Below, piece after piece: positions 39,144 to 48,337 of a stretch of 64,000 nucleotides of DNA. The notes under the pieces were generated by a model. That model was given only the letters and a program-made list of their open reading frames with translations, was not told the origin of the DNA and ran no database searches. The translations under genes and the position numbers were made by a program. The DNA comes from JAGWBJ01 sp964291465 (GTDB lineage Bacteria; Chloroflexota; Dehalococcoidia; Lucifugimonadales; JAGWBF01): assembly GCA_964291465.2 (NCBI GenBank), contig OZ219941.1, forward strand, positions 62,001 through 126,000. Reading direction: 5' to 3'. Each line of letters opens with the position of its first letter. The first letter of the stretch is position 1.

Positions 39144-40535
39144 CTAGAGCGGCGGCGGCTGCCAGCCTCCCAGGGCCCCCTCCAGGCAACGGGCGACGGC
39201 AAGGGCCACGTCCTCCCGCCAGGGCCTCGTCACGACCTGCACGCCGATGGGCAGGCCCTCGGGCGACGTGCCGCCCCGGACCACGGCTCCGGGCCACCCG
39301 GCGAGGTTATAAGCGGCGGTGTAAGTGAAGGCGCCCCTGCCGAACTCATCCAGCCACGTCCCGTGGGGGATGGCGGGGTAGGGGCTGGCCGGGCATAGGA
39401 TGGCGTCGTAGGACTCCATGAAGGCCAGCAAGTCGCTGCGGTACCCGTCCAGGTCCTCCAGCACCTTCCCGAACTCGTCGGATGTCATGACCCTGGAGCC
39501 GGAGATCCTGGACTGCAGCCACAGGTGGACCTCGGTGGTGCCGGCCGCGTCCAGCAGTCTCCGGACCCAGGCGCGCCCGTCGGCGGCCCCCAGGTCGGAG
39601 AAGAGGGCGTGGCTCCTCAGCAACGCCTCGGGGCAGGCCCCCTCCACCGCCGCGCCGGCGTCGGTCAGCGCCGCAGCGGCGGCGTCCACGGCTCCGGCCA
39701 CGGGGGGAGTCGCCGGCACGACGCCGTTGTCCGTGTGCACCGCCACCCTCAGGTCCTTCATCGCCACCTGGGAGGGGTCTCCCAAGGGCACGGGGGCGAT
39801 GGCCGGGTCGCGCCAGTCGGGCCCCGAGATGATGGGGAGGAGCAGGGCGAGGTCGTCCACGAACCGGGCCATGGGCCCGTTCTGGGTCAGGATGTCCCGG
39901 GCGCCCAGCCCGTAGGGGACGACGTGGCCGGTCCTGGGGACGCGGCCGGAGGTGGGCTTGATGCCCGCGATGCCGCAGCAGTGGGCCGGCCAGCGGATGC
40001 TTCCGCCTGTGTCGCTTCCGATGTCGAAGGGCGAGCCTCCGGCGGCCACGATGGCGGCGGCCCCGCCGCTGCTGCCGCCGGGGGTCCGGGAGAGGTCGTA
40101 GGGGTTGTCGGTCCGGCCGTAGACCAGGTTGTCGGTCTCGGCGGCCAAAGTGAGCTCGGGGGTGTTGGTCTTCCCCAGGAGGATTGCGCCCGCGCCGCGC
40201 AGCCGGGCCACCACCGTGGAGTCGCTCTTCGGGACGTAGCCTTGGCGCCCCATGGTGCCGCCGGTGGTGACGACTCCCTCGGTGTCCAGGGAGTCCTTGA
40301 TGGTCATGGGCACCCCGTGGAGGGGGCCGTGGACCAGGCCCCGGGCCCGGTCGGCGTCGGCCCGGCGGGCGTCCTCCAGGGCGGCGTCGGCCCGGAGCTG
40401 GACAACCGCGTTGAGCCGGGGGTTCACCTGGTCGATGCGCTTCAGGTGGGCCTCGACCACCTCGGCGGAGGAGAGCTTGCCGCCGCGGACGGCGTCGGCG
40501 AGGGCGGCGGCGGAGCCGTACAGTATCTCGTCCAT
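39144..40535 (-). CDS. amidase signature family protein
   Basis: A 463-residue amidase (GatA/AtzF-like superfamily) hydrolysing an amide bond. The Ser-cisSer-Lys triad is visible: K80 in PMTIKDSLDTEG, the cis-Ser in PGGSSGG at 155-156, and the nucleophile S179 in GSDTGGSIRWP. No gatB or gatC is adjacent, so it is a stand-alone catabolic amidase rather than the GatCAB subunit. MOSC and retropepsin-like genes flank it on the same strand. Confidence 0.92.
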   Translation of the reverse strand: MDEILYGSAAALADAVRGGKLSSAEVVEAHLKRIDQVNPRLNAVVQLRADAALEDARRADADRARGLVHGPLHGVPMTIKDSLDTEGVVTTGGTMGRQGYVPKSDSTVVARLRGAGAILLGKTNTPELTLAAETDNLVYGRTDNPYDLSRTPGGSSGGAAAIVAAGGSPFDIGSDTGGSIRWPAHCCGIAGIKPTSGRVPRTGHVVPYGLGARDILTQNGPMARFVDDLALLLPIISGPDWRDPAIAPVPLGDPSQVAMKDLRVAVHTDNGVVPATPPVAGAVDAAAAALTDAGAAVEGACPEALLRSHALFSDLGAADGRAWVRRLLDAAGTTEVHLWLQSRISGSRVMTSDEFGKVLEDLDGYRSDLLAFMESYDAILCPASPYPAIPHGTWLDEFGRGAFTYTAAYNLAGWPGAVVRGGTSPEGLPIGVQVVTRPWREDVALAVARCLEGALGGWQPPPL

Positions 40536-40563
40536 GGGCTGCCCGGCCGCGCTAGCCCCCCTG

Positions 40564-41013
40564 CTAGGCGCCCACCGGCTCCCGGGAGGGCTCGACGCGA
40601 ATGGCGTCTCCCACCTTCAGCGTGCCGCCGTTGAGGACGGTGCTGATGATGCCGCGGCGTCCCTTCAGCTCGTTCTGCAGGCCTGGGCGGATGGCGTCCA
40701 TCCGGGCGCAGGGGAGGCAGTCGCCCGTGGCCTCCAGGGTCACCTGGTCGCCCACGAAGAAGACGTGCCCCGCCTCCACCGTGGACAGGTCCAGCCCCTC
40801 CACCGTGATGTTCTCCTTGATGGTCCCGGGGGACAGGTCCAACTCCCTCAGGGTCTCGACGTCCATGACCAGCACCTGCCTGGCGCTGCCTTTGACCGCG
40901 TGCTTGTCCCCCTCCAGCCCCAGGTCCGAGACGGCGGTGGCTTCTTGGACCGGGGTCATGGGTTGCAGCCGCTCCCGGCACAGGTACAGGTTGACCACGC
41001 GTCCCTCGTTCAT
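40564..41013 (-). CDS. MOSC-domain protein
   Basis: 149 residues: VVNLYLCRERLQPMTPV, GLEGDKHAVKGSARQVLV, GTIKENITVEGLDL and ATGDCLPCARMDAIRPGL. MOSC domains form the sulfur-carrier part of molybdenum-cofactor sulfurases and of mARC/YiiM-type proteins; the conserved Cys lies in CLPCARMD. The ATG at 41013 has AGGAGGAGAT upstream. It precedes the amidase gene by 28 nt on the same strand. Confidence 0.9.
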   Translation of the reverse strand: MNEGRVVNLYLCRERLQPMTPVQEATAVSDLGLEGDKHAVKGSARQVLVMDVETLRELDLSPGTIKENITVEGLDLSTVEAGHVFFVGDQVTLEATGDCLPCARMDAIRPGLQNELKGRRGIISTVLNGGTLKVGDAIRVEPSREPVGA

Positions 41014-41149
41014 ATCTCCTCCTGATCGTGGCCCCATCGTCGGCCCCGGCTTGGGGGCCCGGGACGGGCTGCCGCAAGGTACCTCATTATACGGGCAAGG
41101 TGTTAGAATTGTCACTCTTACGGCCCGGAAGCTCGACGAGGAGGCGCCC

Positions 41150-41995
41150 ATGTCCCAGGAGTTCGTAAAGACGGAGCGCCGGGACGGCGTGGTCCTGGCA
41201 ACCCTCCACGACCCGGCCACCAGAAACGCGGTGGGCGAGGAGATGGCCCGGGAGCTGATGGAGGAGCTGGACCGGTTCGACGATGACCCGGAGGACCGGG
41301 TCCTGCTGCTCACGGGCGCGGACCCGTCCTTCTGCTCCGGGGCCAACGTGCGGCGGTTCGACCGGGACATCCAGGAGCGGGCGGCCGGGCCCGGGGAGCC
41401 GCCCTCCCTCCCCTGGGGGCAGATGGAGGCCCGGCTGGGCGCCCGGGAGAGGCGCGACCGGGCGCTGGGAGCCCGGCTGCCCCTGCGCATCCACCAGCTA
41501 CAGAAGCCGTCCATCGCCGCCGTCAACGGCCACGCGGTGGGCCTTGGCATGGGCCTGGCCCTGGCCTGCGACATCCGCATCGCCTCGGAAAGGGCCGTCT
41601 TCTCCGAGGCCTTCGTCCGCATGGGCCTCATCCCCGGCGACGGGAGCTGCTGGCAGCTGCCCCGCCTCATCGGCCTGGGCAACACATTCCTGCTCCAGTA
41701 CACCGGCGACCGGGTGGACGCGGCGGAGGCGCTTCGCATGGGGCTGGTGGCCCGGGTCGCGCCCCACGAGGAGATGCTGCCCGCGGCCATGGAGCTGGCC
41801 TCCAGGCTGGCACGGGGCGCCACCCGGTCCATGTCCCTCATCAAGTACCTGGTGCACCGCTCCCTGGACACGGGCCTGGAGGAGAGCCTGGAGCTGGCCC
41901 ACGCGGCCCAGGACGTCGCCCGGGCCACTGAGGACCACAAGGAGGCCGTCCAGGCCTTCCTCCAGAAACGGCAGCCCAGGTTCCAGGGGCGCTAG
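41150..41995 (+). CDS. enoyl-CoA hydratase/isomerase family protein
   Basis: 281 residues of the crotonase fold. LLTGADPSFCSGANVRRF gives the first oxyanion-hole segment. IAAVNGHAVGLGMGLALACD gives the second oxyanion glycine, and FVRMGLIPGDGSCWQLPRLI leads into the acyl-CoA site. The usual catalytic Glu pair is not obvious at GLIPGDGS, so isomerase, hydratase or another crotonase reaction remains open. The ATG at 41150 follows GAGGAGGCGCC. It runs divergently from the MOSC gene and 68 nt ahead of the VWA gene. Confidence 0.9.
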   Translation: MSQEFVKTERRDGVVLATLHDPATRNAVGEEMARELMEELDRFDDDPEDRVLLLTGADPSFCSGANVRRFDRDIQERAAGPGEPPSLPWGQMEARLGARERRDRALGARLPLRIHQLQKPSIAAVNGHAVGLGMGLALACDIRIASERAVFSEAFVRMGLIPGDGSCWQLPRLIGLGNTFLLQYTGDRVDAAEALRMGLVARVAPHEEMLPAAMELASRLARGATRSMSLIKYLVHRSLDTGLEESLELAHAAQDVARATEDHKEAVQAFLQKRQPRFQGR

Positions 41996-42063
41996 GGTTT
42001 TCGCCTTGCCCGGCCGGCGTGGCGGAGAGTATGATACCCGCAGCGCGGCGGGCGGAGAGAGGA

Positions 42064-44094
42064 ATGCTGGACGGCTCCTACAGGTACTCCAGGTGGGACG
42101 GCACCCAGGACGTCTTCGACATGGACGCCGAGGAGCTGATGGACCGTCTCTCGGGCGACATCCTCAACCACGGGGACCTGTGGAGGGCGCTCCGCGACCT
42201 GATGCGCGGGGGCGCAGAGGACCGCCAGGGGGAGCGGGTGCCGGGCCTGCGGGACCTGCTGGACCGCCTCCGGGACCGGCGCAGTGAGCGCCTGCAGCAG
42301 TACAACTTGGACTCCGTGGTGGACGACCTGCGGGAGCGGCTGGAGGAGATACTGGCCGCCGAGCGCGGGGGCATAGAGGCCCGCCTGGACCGGGCCCGCC
42401 GGGAGGTGGAGGGCGCCGAGGGGCCGGACAGGGCCGAGAAGGAGTCGCTGGGCAAGCTGCTGGAGGAGCGGGCAAGGCGCAGCCTGGAGAAGCTGGACGG
42501 GCTGCCCCGGGAGATGGGCGGGGCCATCCGGGGGCTCATGGAGTACGACTTCATGGACCCCGAGGCCCAGCGGATGTTCATGGAGTTGCTGGAGCTCCTC
42601 AAGTCCCAGATGGCCCAGAACTTCTCCCAGGAGATGACGCAGCGCATCCAGGAGACCTCCCCCCAGGAGATGGAGGCGCTCCGGGAGATGCTGCGGGAGC
42701 TGAACCGGATGCTGCGGGACCGGGCCGAGGGGCGGGAGCCCGACTTCCCGGGGTTCATGGACCGGTACGGGCCCATGTTCGGCCCAGACCCTCCCCAGAC
42801 CCTGGACGAGCTGATGGACCGACTCATGCAGCAGATGGCCCAGATGCAGTCCCTGATGGAGAGCATGTCCCCCGAGGCCCGGCAGGAGCTGGAGGAGGCC
42901 ATCGGGGCCGCTCTGGACCCGGAAACGGCGCGGGAGATGGCCCGGCTCGCCGCCCTGATGGAGCAGCTGATGCCCATGGACGACCTGCGGCGGCAGTACC
43001 CGTTCCTGGGGGACGACAGCCTGACCATCGAACAGGCGATGGAGCTGATGGGGGACCTGCAGGGCATGGAGGAGCTGGAGCGCTCCCTGCGGCAGGCCAT
43101 GAGCACGGGAGACCTGGAAGACGTGGACCCGGAGCGCCTGGCGGAGGTGCTGGGAGAGGACGCCCGGCGTAGCTGGGAGCAGCTCCAGGGCCTCATCGAC
43201 ATGCTCCGGGAGCAGGGATACATCAGCGGCGCCGGGGAGCCGGAGCTCACCCCCAGGGCCATCCGCAGGATCGGGCAGAGGGCGTTGAAAGAGGTGTTCC
43301 TGAACCTGAAGAAGGACAGGATGGGGGGCCACGAGCTGGACAAGCGGGGCAACGCCGGGGAGGCCGTCAGCGCCACCAAGTCCTACGAGCCGGGAGACCC
43401 GCTGCAGCTCGACCTGCAGGCCACGGTGAAGAACGCGGTCGTGAGGACGGGGCCCGGGCTTCCCGTGCGGCTCACGCCCCAGGACTTCGAGATATACCGC
43501 AACGAGGAGATGACCCGGGCCGCGACGGTGGTCCTCCTGGACCAGAGCCGGTCCATGGGCCTGTTCGGCAGCTTCCAGGCGGCTAAGAAGGTCGCCCTGG
43601 CCCTGTTCGCGTTGATCCACAGCCGGTTCCCCCGGGACAGCCTGCACGTGGTGGGGTTCTCCGACTACGCGCTGGAGGTGCGGGAGGAGGACCTGGCCAA
43701 GCTCACGTGGAACGCCTGGGTGTCGGGCACCAACCTGCACCACGGGCTGATGCTCTCCCGCAAGCTGCTGGCCCGTGAGAAGGGGGGCACCAGGCAGATA
43801 CTGCTCATCACCGACGGCGAGCCCACGGCACACCTGGAGGGCGACCGGTCCTTCTTCAGCTACCCTCCGAGCCACAGGACCCTGTCCGAGACCCTGAAGG
43901 AGGTGCGCCGCTGCACCCGGGAGGACATCCGCATCAACACCTTCATGCTGGAGAACAGCTACCAGCTTGTGAACTTCGTGGACAGGATCACCCGCATCAA
44001 CCGCGGCCGGGCCTTCTACAGCGCTCCCGAGCGCCTGGGAGAGTACGTGCTGGTGGACTACGTCTCCAACCGCAAGAAGCAGGTCACGGCATAG
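42064..44094 (+). CDS. VWA-domain protein with long helical N-terminal region
   Basis: 676 residues. The first ~440 are charged, Glu/Met/Arg-rich helices. The last ~190 form a von Willebrand A domain with a MIDAS site: DQSRSM at 493-498, then a conserved TN in VSGTNLHHGL and ITDGEP. Similar proteins usually pair with MoxR/magnesium-chelatase-like AAA ATPases, but none is adjacent. The start ATG 42064 is chosen for GGAGAGAGGA upstream; ATG 42031 and GTG 42019 are in frame. No signal peptide is visible. It is probably cytoplasmic and metal-dependent in protein binding. Confidence 0.88.
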   Translation: MLDGSYRYSRWDGTQDVFDMDAEELMDRLSGDILNHGDLWRALRDLMRGGAEDRQGERVPGLRDLLDRLRDRRSERLQQYNLDSVVDDLRERLEEILAAERGGIEARLDRARREVEGAEGPDRAEKESLGKLLEERARRSLEKLDGLPREMGGAIRGLMEYDFMDPEAQRMFMELLELLKSQMAQNFSQEMTQRIQETSPQEMEALREMLRELNRMLRDRAEGREPDFPGFMDRYGPMFGPDPPQTLDELMDRLMQQMAQMQSLMESMSPEARQELEEAIGAALDPETAREMARLAALMEQLMPMDDLRRQYPFLGDDSLTIEQAMELMGDLQGMEELERSLRQAMSTGDLEDVDPERLAEVLGEDARRSWEQLQGLIDMLREQGYISGAGEPELTPRAIRRIGQRALKEVFLNLKKDRMGGHELDKRGNAGEAVSATKSYEPGDPLQLDLQATVKNAVVRTGPGLPVRLTPQDFEIYRNEEMTRAATVVLLDQSRSMGLFGSFQAAKKVALALFALIHSRFPRDSLHVVGFSDYALEVREEDLAKLTWNAWVSGTNLHHGLMLSRKLLAREKGGTRQILLITDGEPTAHLEGDRSFFSYPPSHRTLSETLKEVRRCTREDIRINTFMLENSYQLVNFVDRITRINRGRAFYSAPERLGEYVLVDYVSNRKKQVTA

Positions 44095-44138
44095 GGGCCC
44101 TCTCCACCTCTTTGGGGATGCTGTGGAGCCCACCCATC

Positions 44139-44232
44139 GTCATTCCCGCGCACGCGGGAATCCACCATTGGTGGCTTTGGACTCCCGCTTTCGCGGGAGT
44201 GACGGAGGGAGTACTGGGAGCCCGTTTTCAGC
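44139..44232. repeat. CATTCCCGCG hairpin repeat, copy 3
   Basis: GTCATTCCCGCGCACGCGGG, a GGTGGCTTTGGACTCC spacer, CTTTCGCGGGAGTGACGGAG and a CGTTTTCAG tail. Both hairpins and the tail match copy 2 at 17899-18018, in the same orientation. It lies in the 235-bp gap between the VWA and membrane-protein genes. Confidence 0.7.
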
Positions 44233-44329
44233 GTAGCCACGAGCCTGGCCGTTCGCCAAGAGGGGCGCTGCGAGCTACTCTCATGGCCGTGGGGGCCCGA
44301 CTCAGGCCGCCGGCGGATAGGAGACCGTC

Positions 44330-45100
44330 TTGGAAGCCGCCTGGATCGCCCTGATAGCCTTCCTGGGCCTGGTGGGCGTCGGGGCGCTGGCCGCCGGGGC
44401 CGCTTTGGCGTTCCTCCGTTTCCGGGGCGGCACCAGCGTGCACGTCTCCATGCGGCTGCTGCTCCGTCTCTACCTGTACGTCGTCATCGTGGTGGGGCTG
44501 ATACTGTTCACCCAGGGCGCGTCGCACCTGATCAGGGCGGGGTTCGCCTCGGCGTGGGGCAACGAGTTCAGCTACGAGCCGCGCCACGTGGCCACGCCCA
44601 AGGAGGACGATGAGATACGGCGGCAGCACCCCCTGGAGCTCAAGTCCCGGGACCAGCTCACCGACGAGGAGTTGGAGGAGCTGAGCGTGGTCATCGCCGA
44701 CCGGGAACGGAGGCAGGCCGAGGTCAGCCGGCTGCAGCGTGATAGGGGGTGGGACAGGGCCCACAGGGAGGGCCTGATCAGGGGGACGAGCTTCGCCATC
44801 ATCGGCGGGCTCATTTGGCTGTTCCACGTGCTGGGCCGCAGGTGGCTGGAGACGGAAGAGGAGGCGGGGGATGTCCTGGACCGGGTATACCTGGCGCTCA
44901 TAGTCGTGATCTTCGGCGTCATCACCATCGTGAACCTGCCCCAGGGGGTCTTCGAGGCCCTGCGCTACGCCCTCCTTGAGGACCTGGACGACTACAGCCG
45001 GTACCATCCCGGGGGCAAGCTGGCCCTGTCCATCGCCTCCCTGCCCATCTGGACCGTATACCTGACCGGCGCCATCCGCGCGGTGCGGCGGGGAGGGTAA
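44330..45100 (+). CDS. multi-pass membrane protein (DUF5671-like)
   Basis: 256 residues. Helices lie at 4-28 and 45-65. A charged cytoplasmic loop with EELEELSVVIADRERRQAEV follows, then helices near 155-170, 185-205 and 225-245. The arrangement resembles DUF5671-type membrane proteins, but no residue motif proves it. The start is TTG at 44330 because the family-like first helix begins there; no strong ribosome-binding site is seen. The MFS gene starts 20 nt downstream, so the two are probably co-transcribed. Confidence 0.75.
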   Translation: MEAAWIALIAFLGLVGVGALAAGAALAFLRFRGGTSVHVSMRLLLRLYLYVVIVVGLILFTQGASHLIRAGFASAWGNEFSYEPRHVATPKEDDEIRRQHPLELKSRDQLTDEELEELSVVIADRERRQAEVSRLQRDRGWDRAHREGLIRGTSFAIIGGLIWLFHVLGRRWLETEEEAGDVLDRVYLALIVVIFGVITIVNLPQGVFEALRYALLEDLDDYSRYHPGGKLALSIASLPIWTVYLTGAIRAVRRGG

Positions 45101-45120
45101 GTGGCGCGCAGCAAAGAAGC

Positions 45121-46407
45121 TTGATCACCCGCTTCAAGGGCGTCTTCTACGGCTGGTGGATAGTCGTCATCAGCTTCGTGGTCAACGCGCTGACCACCGG
45201 GGTGTACTGGCTGGGGTTCTCGGTGCTGTTCCTGCCCATCAGCCGGGACCTGGGTGTCAGCCGCGCCGCCGCCTCCCTGCCCTTCACCCTGCGGGGGGTG
45301 GTGGGGGCGTTCCAGAGCCCGCTGATTGGGCTGCTGGTGGACCGGGTGGGACCGGCCAGGGTCCTCTTCTTCGGAGCCGTGGCCGGTGGCCTGGGGTTCC
45401 TGCTCCTCAGCCGGGCCGAGGCATACCTGGTGTTCATGGCGGTGTTCCTGGCCGTCCTGAGCCCGGGCATGATGTCCTTCGACGCCCCCACCACGGCGGC
45501 GACGGGTCGGTGGTTCGCCAGGAAACGCGGCCTGGCCATGGCCGTCTCGTACATGGGGTTCGCCTTTGGGGGCTCCGTGCTCACGCCGCTGCTGGCCTTC
45601 GCGGTGGACAGGTTCGGCTGGCGCGACGCGACCCTGATCTCGGCCGTCGTCATATGGGTGGTGGCCCTTCCCCTGGCTACCCGGCTGTACCGCTCCCCCG
45701 AGTCCAGGGGGCTTCACCCGGACGGCGTCTCGGAGGCGGTGGGGGAGGGGCCGTCGGGGAGCCGCCCGCCGGCGCCGGGCATCCCGCAGGACTTCGGCCT
45801 GCGGGATGCCATGTCGACCCCCGCCTACTGGATGCTGTGCCTGAGCTGCGGCCTGAGGGCCATGGTGTTCATGGCGATGAGCCTGCACCTGGTGGCCATC
45901 ATGACCTGGAAGGGACTGGACGAGGCCACCGCCGGGCTACTGGTGGGCAGCTTCGCCTTCGTGTGGCTGGCCGCCACTCCGGTGATGGGATGGGCCGGGG
46001 ACCGGTGGTCCAAGACCCGGGTGGCGGCGACGCCGGCCTTCCTGGGCACCGCGGCCATGGTGCTCCTGCTCCTGTTGGACAGGGTGGAGGCGTGGCAGAT
46101 GGCGGTAATCCTGGGCCTGTGGGCGACCAACGAGGGCTCGTGGCCCCTGAACTTCGCCATCCTGGCAGACCGGTTCGGCGTCCGCCACTACGGCGCGCTC
46201 CGGGGGGGAATGCTGACGGTGATAAACCTGATGTCCTTCGGGGCGCCCTTCTACTCCGGGTGGGTATTCGACAGGACGGGCGGCTACCAGTGGGTGGTCC
46301 TCCCCGCGGCTGTGCTGCTGGGTGTGGCGGCCTTCCTCAACTGGTCGATACCCGAGGCCCGCCGCCGGGTGTCCGGTCCGGTTGACACCACGAGGGCGGG
46401 CCCATAG
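45121..46407 (+). CDS. MFS transporter (OFA/monocarboxylate-like)
   Basis: 428 residues with about twelve transmembrane helices. The family loop between helices 2 and 3 is GLLVDRVGPARVLFFGAV, and TGRWFARKRGLAMAVSYMG marks the monocarboxylate/oxalate-formate branch. The second half has VMGWAGDRWSKTRVA. The substrate is probably a small organic anion by family resemblance only. The start is TTG 45121. It is followed 53 nt later by the hydantoinase B gene and could feed that pathway. Confidence 0.9.
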   Translation: MITRFKGVFYGWWIVVISFVVNALTTGVYWLGFSVLFLPISRDLGVSRAAASLPFTLRGVVGAFQSPLIGLLVDRVGPARVLFFGAVAGGLGFLLLSRAEAYLVFMAVFLAVLSPGMMSFDAPTTAATGRWFARKRGLAMAVSYMGFAFGGSVLTPLLAFAVDRFGWRDATLISAVVIWVVALPLATRLYRSPESRGLHPDGVSEAVGEGPSGSRPPAPGIPQDFGLRDAMSTPAYWMLCLSCGLRAMVFMAMSLHLVAIMTWKGLDEATAGLLVGSFAFVWLAATPVMGWAGDRWSKTRVAATPAFLGTAAMVLLLLLDRVEAWQMAVILGLWATNEGSWPLNFAILADRFGVRHYGALRGGMLTVINLMSFGAPFYSGWVFDRTGGYQWVVLPAAVLLGVAAFLNWSIPEARRRVSGPVDTTRAGP

Positions 46408-46460
46408 GATGAGACTTGCCCCCAGGCGCGGGGCGCCCCAAATCCCGGCCCAGCGGGGGG

Positions 46461-48227
46461 ATGGCCATGCAGCGCACCGACCCGGTCTCCCGTGAGATCA
46501 TCAAGAACGCCCTGCTGAGCAGCGCCGACAACATGGCGTTCACGGTGGTCCGCACCGCCCGCTCCTCCAACATCAAGCACGGGATGGACTTCTCAACGGC
46601 CCTGTTCACCGCCGACGGGCAGCAGGTAGCCCAGGGCCTGACCCTCCCCGCGCACCTGGGCTCCATGACCCCCGCGCTGGAGGGGATCATGCGCGCCTTC
46701 GGCGACGACGTGCGGCCCGGGGACATCTTCGCCAACAACGACCCCTACGAGGGGGGCAGCCACCTCCCGGACATCTACCTGTTCAAGCCCATATTCGCCT
46801 ACGACACGCTGGTGGGCTGGAGCTGCGCCATCGGCCACCAGACGGACATCGGCGGACGCATGCCCGGGGGCAACGCCTGCGACAGCACGGAGATATACCA
46901 GGAGGGTCTCCAGATACCGCCCGTGAAGCTGTACGCGGGGGGCGTGCTGAACCGGGCCGTTTGGCGCATCCTGGAGAAGAACGTGCGGGTGCCCGAGAAG
47001 GTGCTGGGGGACGTCCAGGCCCTCTCGACCGCCGTGCGGTTCGGGGAGCGGGACCTGCTGAGGCTGGTGGAGGAGTATGGCCTGGAGGAGATGAAGAGCT
47101 ACATGGCCGACATCCTGGACACCACCGAGGTGCTCACCCGGGCCGAGATCGAGGCCCTGCCCGACGGGACGTGGGAGTTCACCGACTACCTGGACAACGA
47201 CGGCCTGGACATGCACCCCATCGCCATCCGCGCCGAGGTCAGGATCGACGGGGACACGGTGTACGTGGACTTCGACGGCACGTCGCCCCAGGCCCGGGGT
47301 TCCATCAACCCCAACTTCGCCTTCACCAAGTCCATGGTGTACGCGGTGATGAAGTGCTTCACCGACGACTCGATACAGTCCAACGGCGGGTTCTGCCGCG
47401 CCTTCGTGGTGACGGCCCCCGAGGGGTGCTTCGTGAACCCCCAGCACCCGGCCCCGGTGGCCGCCAGGGGGATGTCGGGGATACGCATCACCCACGCGCT
47501 GTTCGGGGCCATGACCAGGGCGGTGCCGGGGAGGGTGCCGGCGGCCTACGGCGGCGGCGAGGCGGCCATCACCTTCGGCGGATACCACCCGGACCGCAAG
47601 GCCTGGGTGTACGTGGAGTTCGACAACGACGGGCCCCGGGGCGGGGGCCCCTTCCTGGACGGCGCCGACGGCCTGGCCGCCCCGGGCCGCAACATGGCCA
47701 ACACCCCCATCGAGACCATCGAGACGGACCACCCCCTGATGGTGGAGCGGTTCGCCCTGGTGCCCGACACCGGCGGCCCCGGCAAGTACCGGGGCGGCAT
47801 GGCCATAACCAGGGAGTTCCGGGTGACGGCGGAAGAGGCGACGTTCCAGCTCCGCACCGACCGCCACGACTTCCCCGCCTGGGGCGTGGAGGGGGGAAAG
47901 CCGGGCTCCACGACCCGGAACTACATCTTCAGGGAAGAGGAAGCGCCCGACTCCGGCGGTGGGGAGATTCCCGCCAAGTACCTGACCACCATGAGGAGCG
48001 GGGACCTGTACCGTCTGGTGCAGGCCAGCGCGGGCGGCTACGGCGACCCCCTGGAGCGGGACGTCCACGCCGTCCTGGAGGACGTGGAGCAGGAGAAGAT
48101 GTCCGTGGAATACGTCCGCCAAGAGTACGGAGTGGTCATAGACCCCGACACGCTGCGGCTCGACCCGAGGGCCTCCGACGAGCTGCGGGCCGCCATGCGG
48201 GCCCAACGGGAGGCGTCCGGGGAGTAG
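46461..48227 (+). CDS. hydantoinase B/oxoprolinase family protein
   Basis: 588 residues matching the HyuB/5-oxoprolinase beta-type subunit: DPVSREIIKNALLSSADNMA, DFSTALFTADGQQVAQG, FANNDPYEGGSHLPDIYL and GWSCAIGHQTDIGGRMPGG. HyuB normally works with HyuA to open N-carbamoyl or oxoproline rings in an ATP-dependent way; hyuA is not adjacent. The start ATG 46461 follows GCGGGGGG; ATG 46467 is an alternative. It lies between an MFS transporter and an aldo/keto reductase on the same strand. Confidence 0.92.
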   Translation: MAMQRTDPVSREIIKNALLSSADNMAFTVVRTARSSNIKHGMDFSTALFTADGQQVAQGLTLPAHLGSMTPALEGIMRAFGDDVRPGDIFANNDPYEGGSHLPDIYLFKPIFAYDTLVGWSCAIGHQTDIGGRMPGGNACDSTEIYQEGLQIPPVKLYAGGVLNRAVWRILEKNVRVPEKVLGDVQALSTAVRFGERDLLRLVEEYGLEEMKSYMADILDTTEVLTRAEIEALPDGTWEFTDYLDNDGLDMHPIAIRAEVRIDGDTVYVDFDGTSPQARGSINPNFAFTKSMVYAVMKCFTDDSIQSNGGFCRAFVVTAPEGCFVNPQHPAPVAARGMSGIRITHALFGAMTRAVPGRVPAAYGGGEAAITFGGYHPDRKAWVYVEFDNDGPRGGGPFLDGADGLAAPGRNMANTPIETIETDHPLMVERFALVPDTGGPGKYRGGMAITREFRVTAEEATFQLRTDRHDFPAWGVEGGKPGSTTRNYIFREEEAPDSGGGEIPAKYLTTMRSGDLYRLVQASAGGYGDPLERDVHAVLEDVEQEKMSVEYVRQEYGVVIDPDTLRLDPRASDELRAAMRAQREASGE

Positions 48228-48337
48228 GGGCCCCCGCCGCGGCCTCGTGGCGGGAAGGGGAGCCTCGGGGCACGGGGCCGGCGTGCAGGCCGCGTTCCAA
48301 GGGCCCCGCTTAAGAGGCCCCGCTTAAAAGGAGTGAG

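Noticed and set aside
41992..44133. A 713-codon open frame antisense to the VWA gene
   Set aside because: It consists of repetitive Leu/His/Gln/Gly from reversed GAG/CTG codons; the plus strand has the MIDAS motif and a ribosome-binding site.
46593..48206. A 537-codon open frame antisense to the hydantoinase B gene
   Set aside because: Low-complexity Gly/Val/His composition without motifs, opposite a clear HyuB protein.
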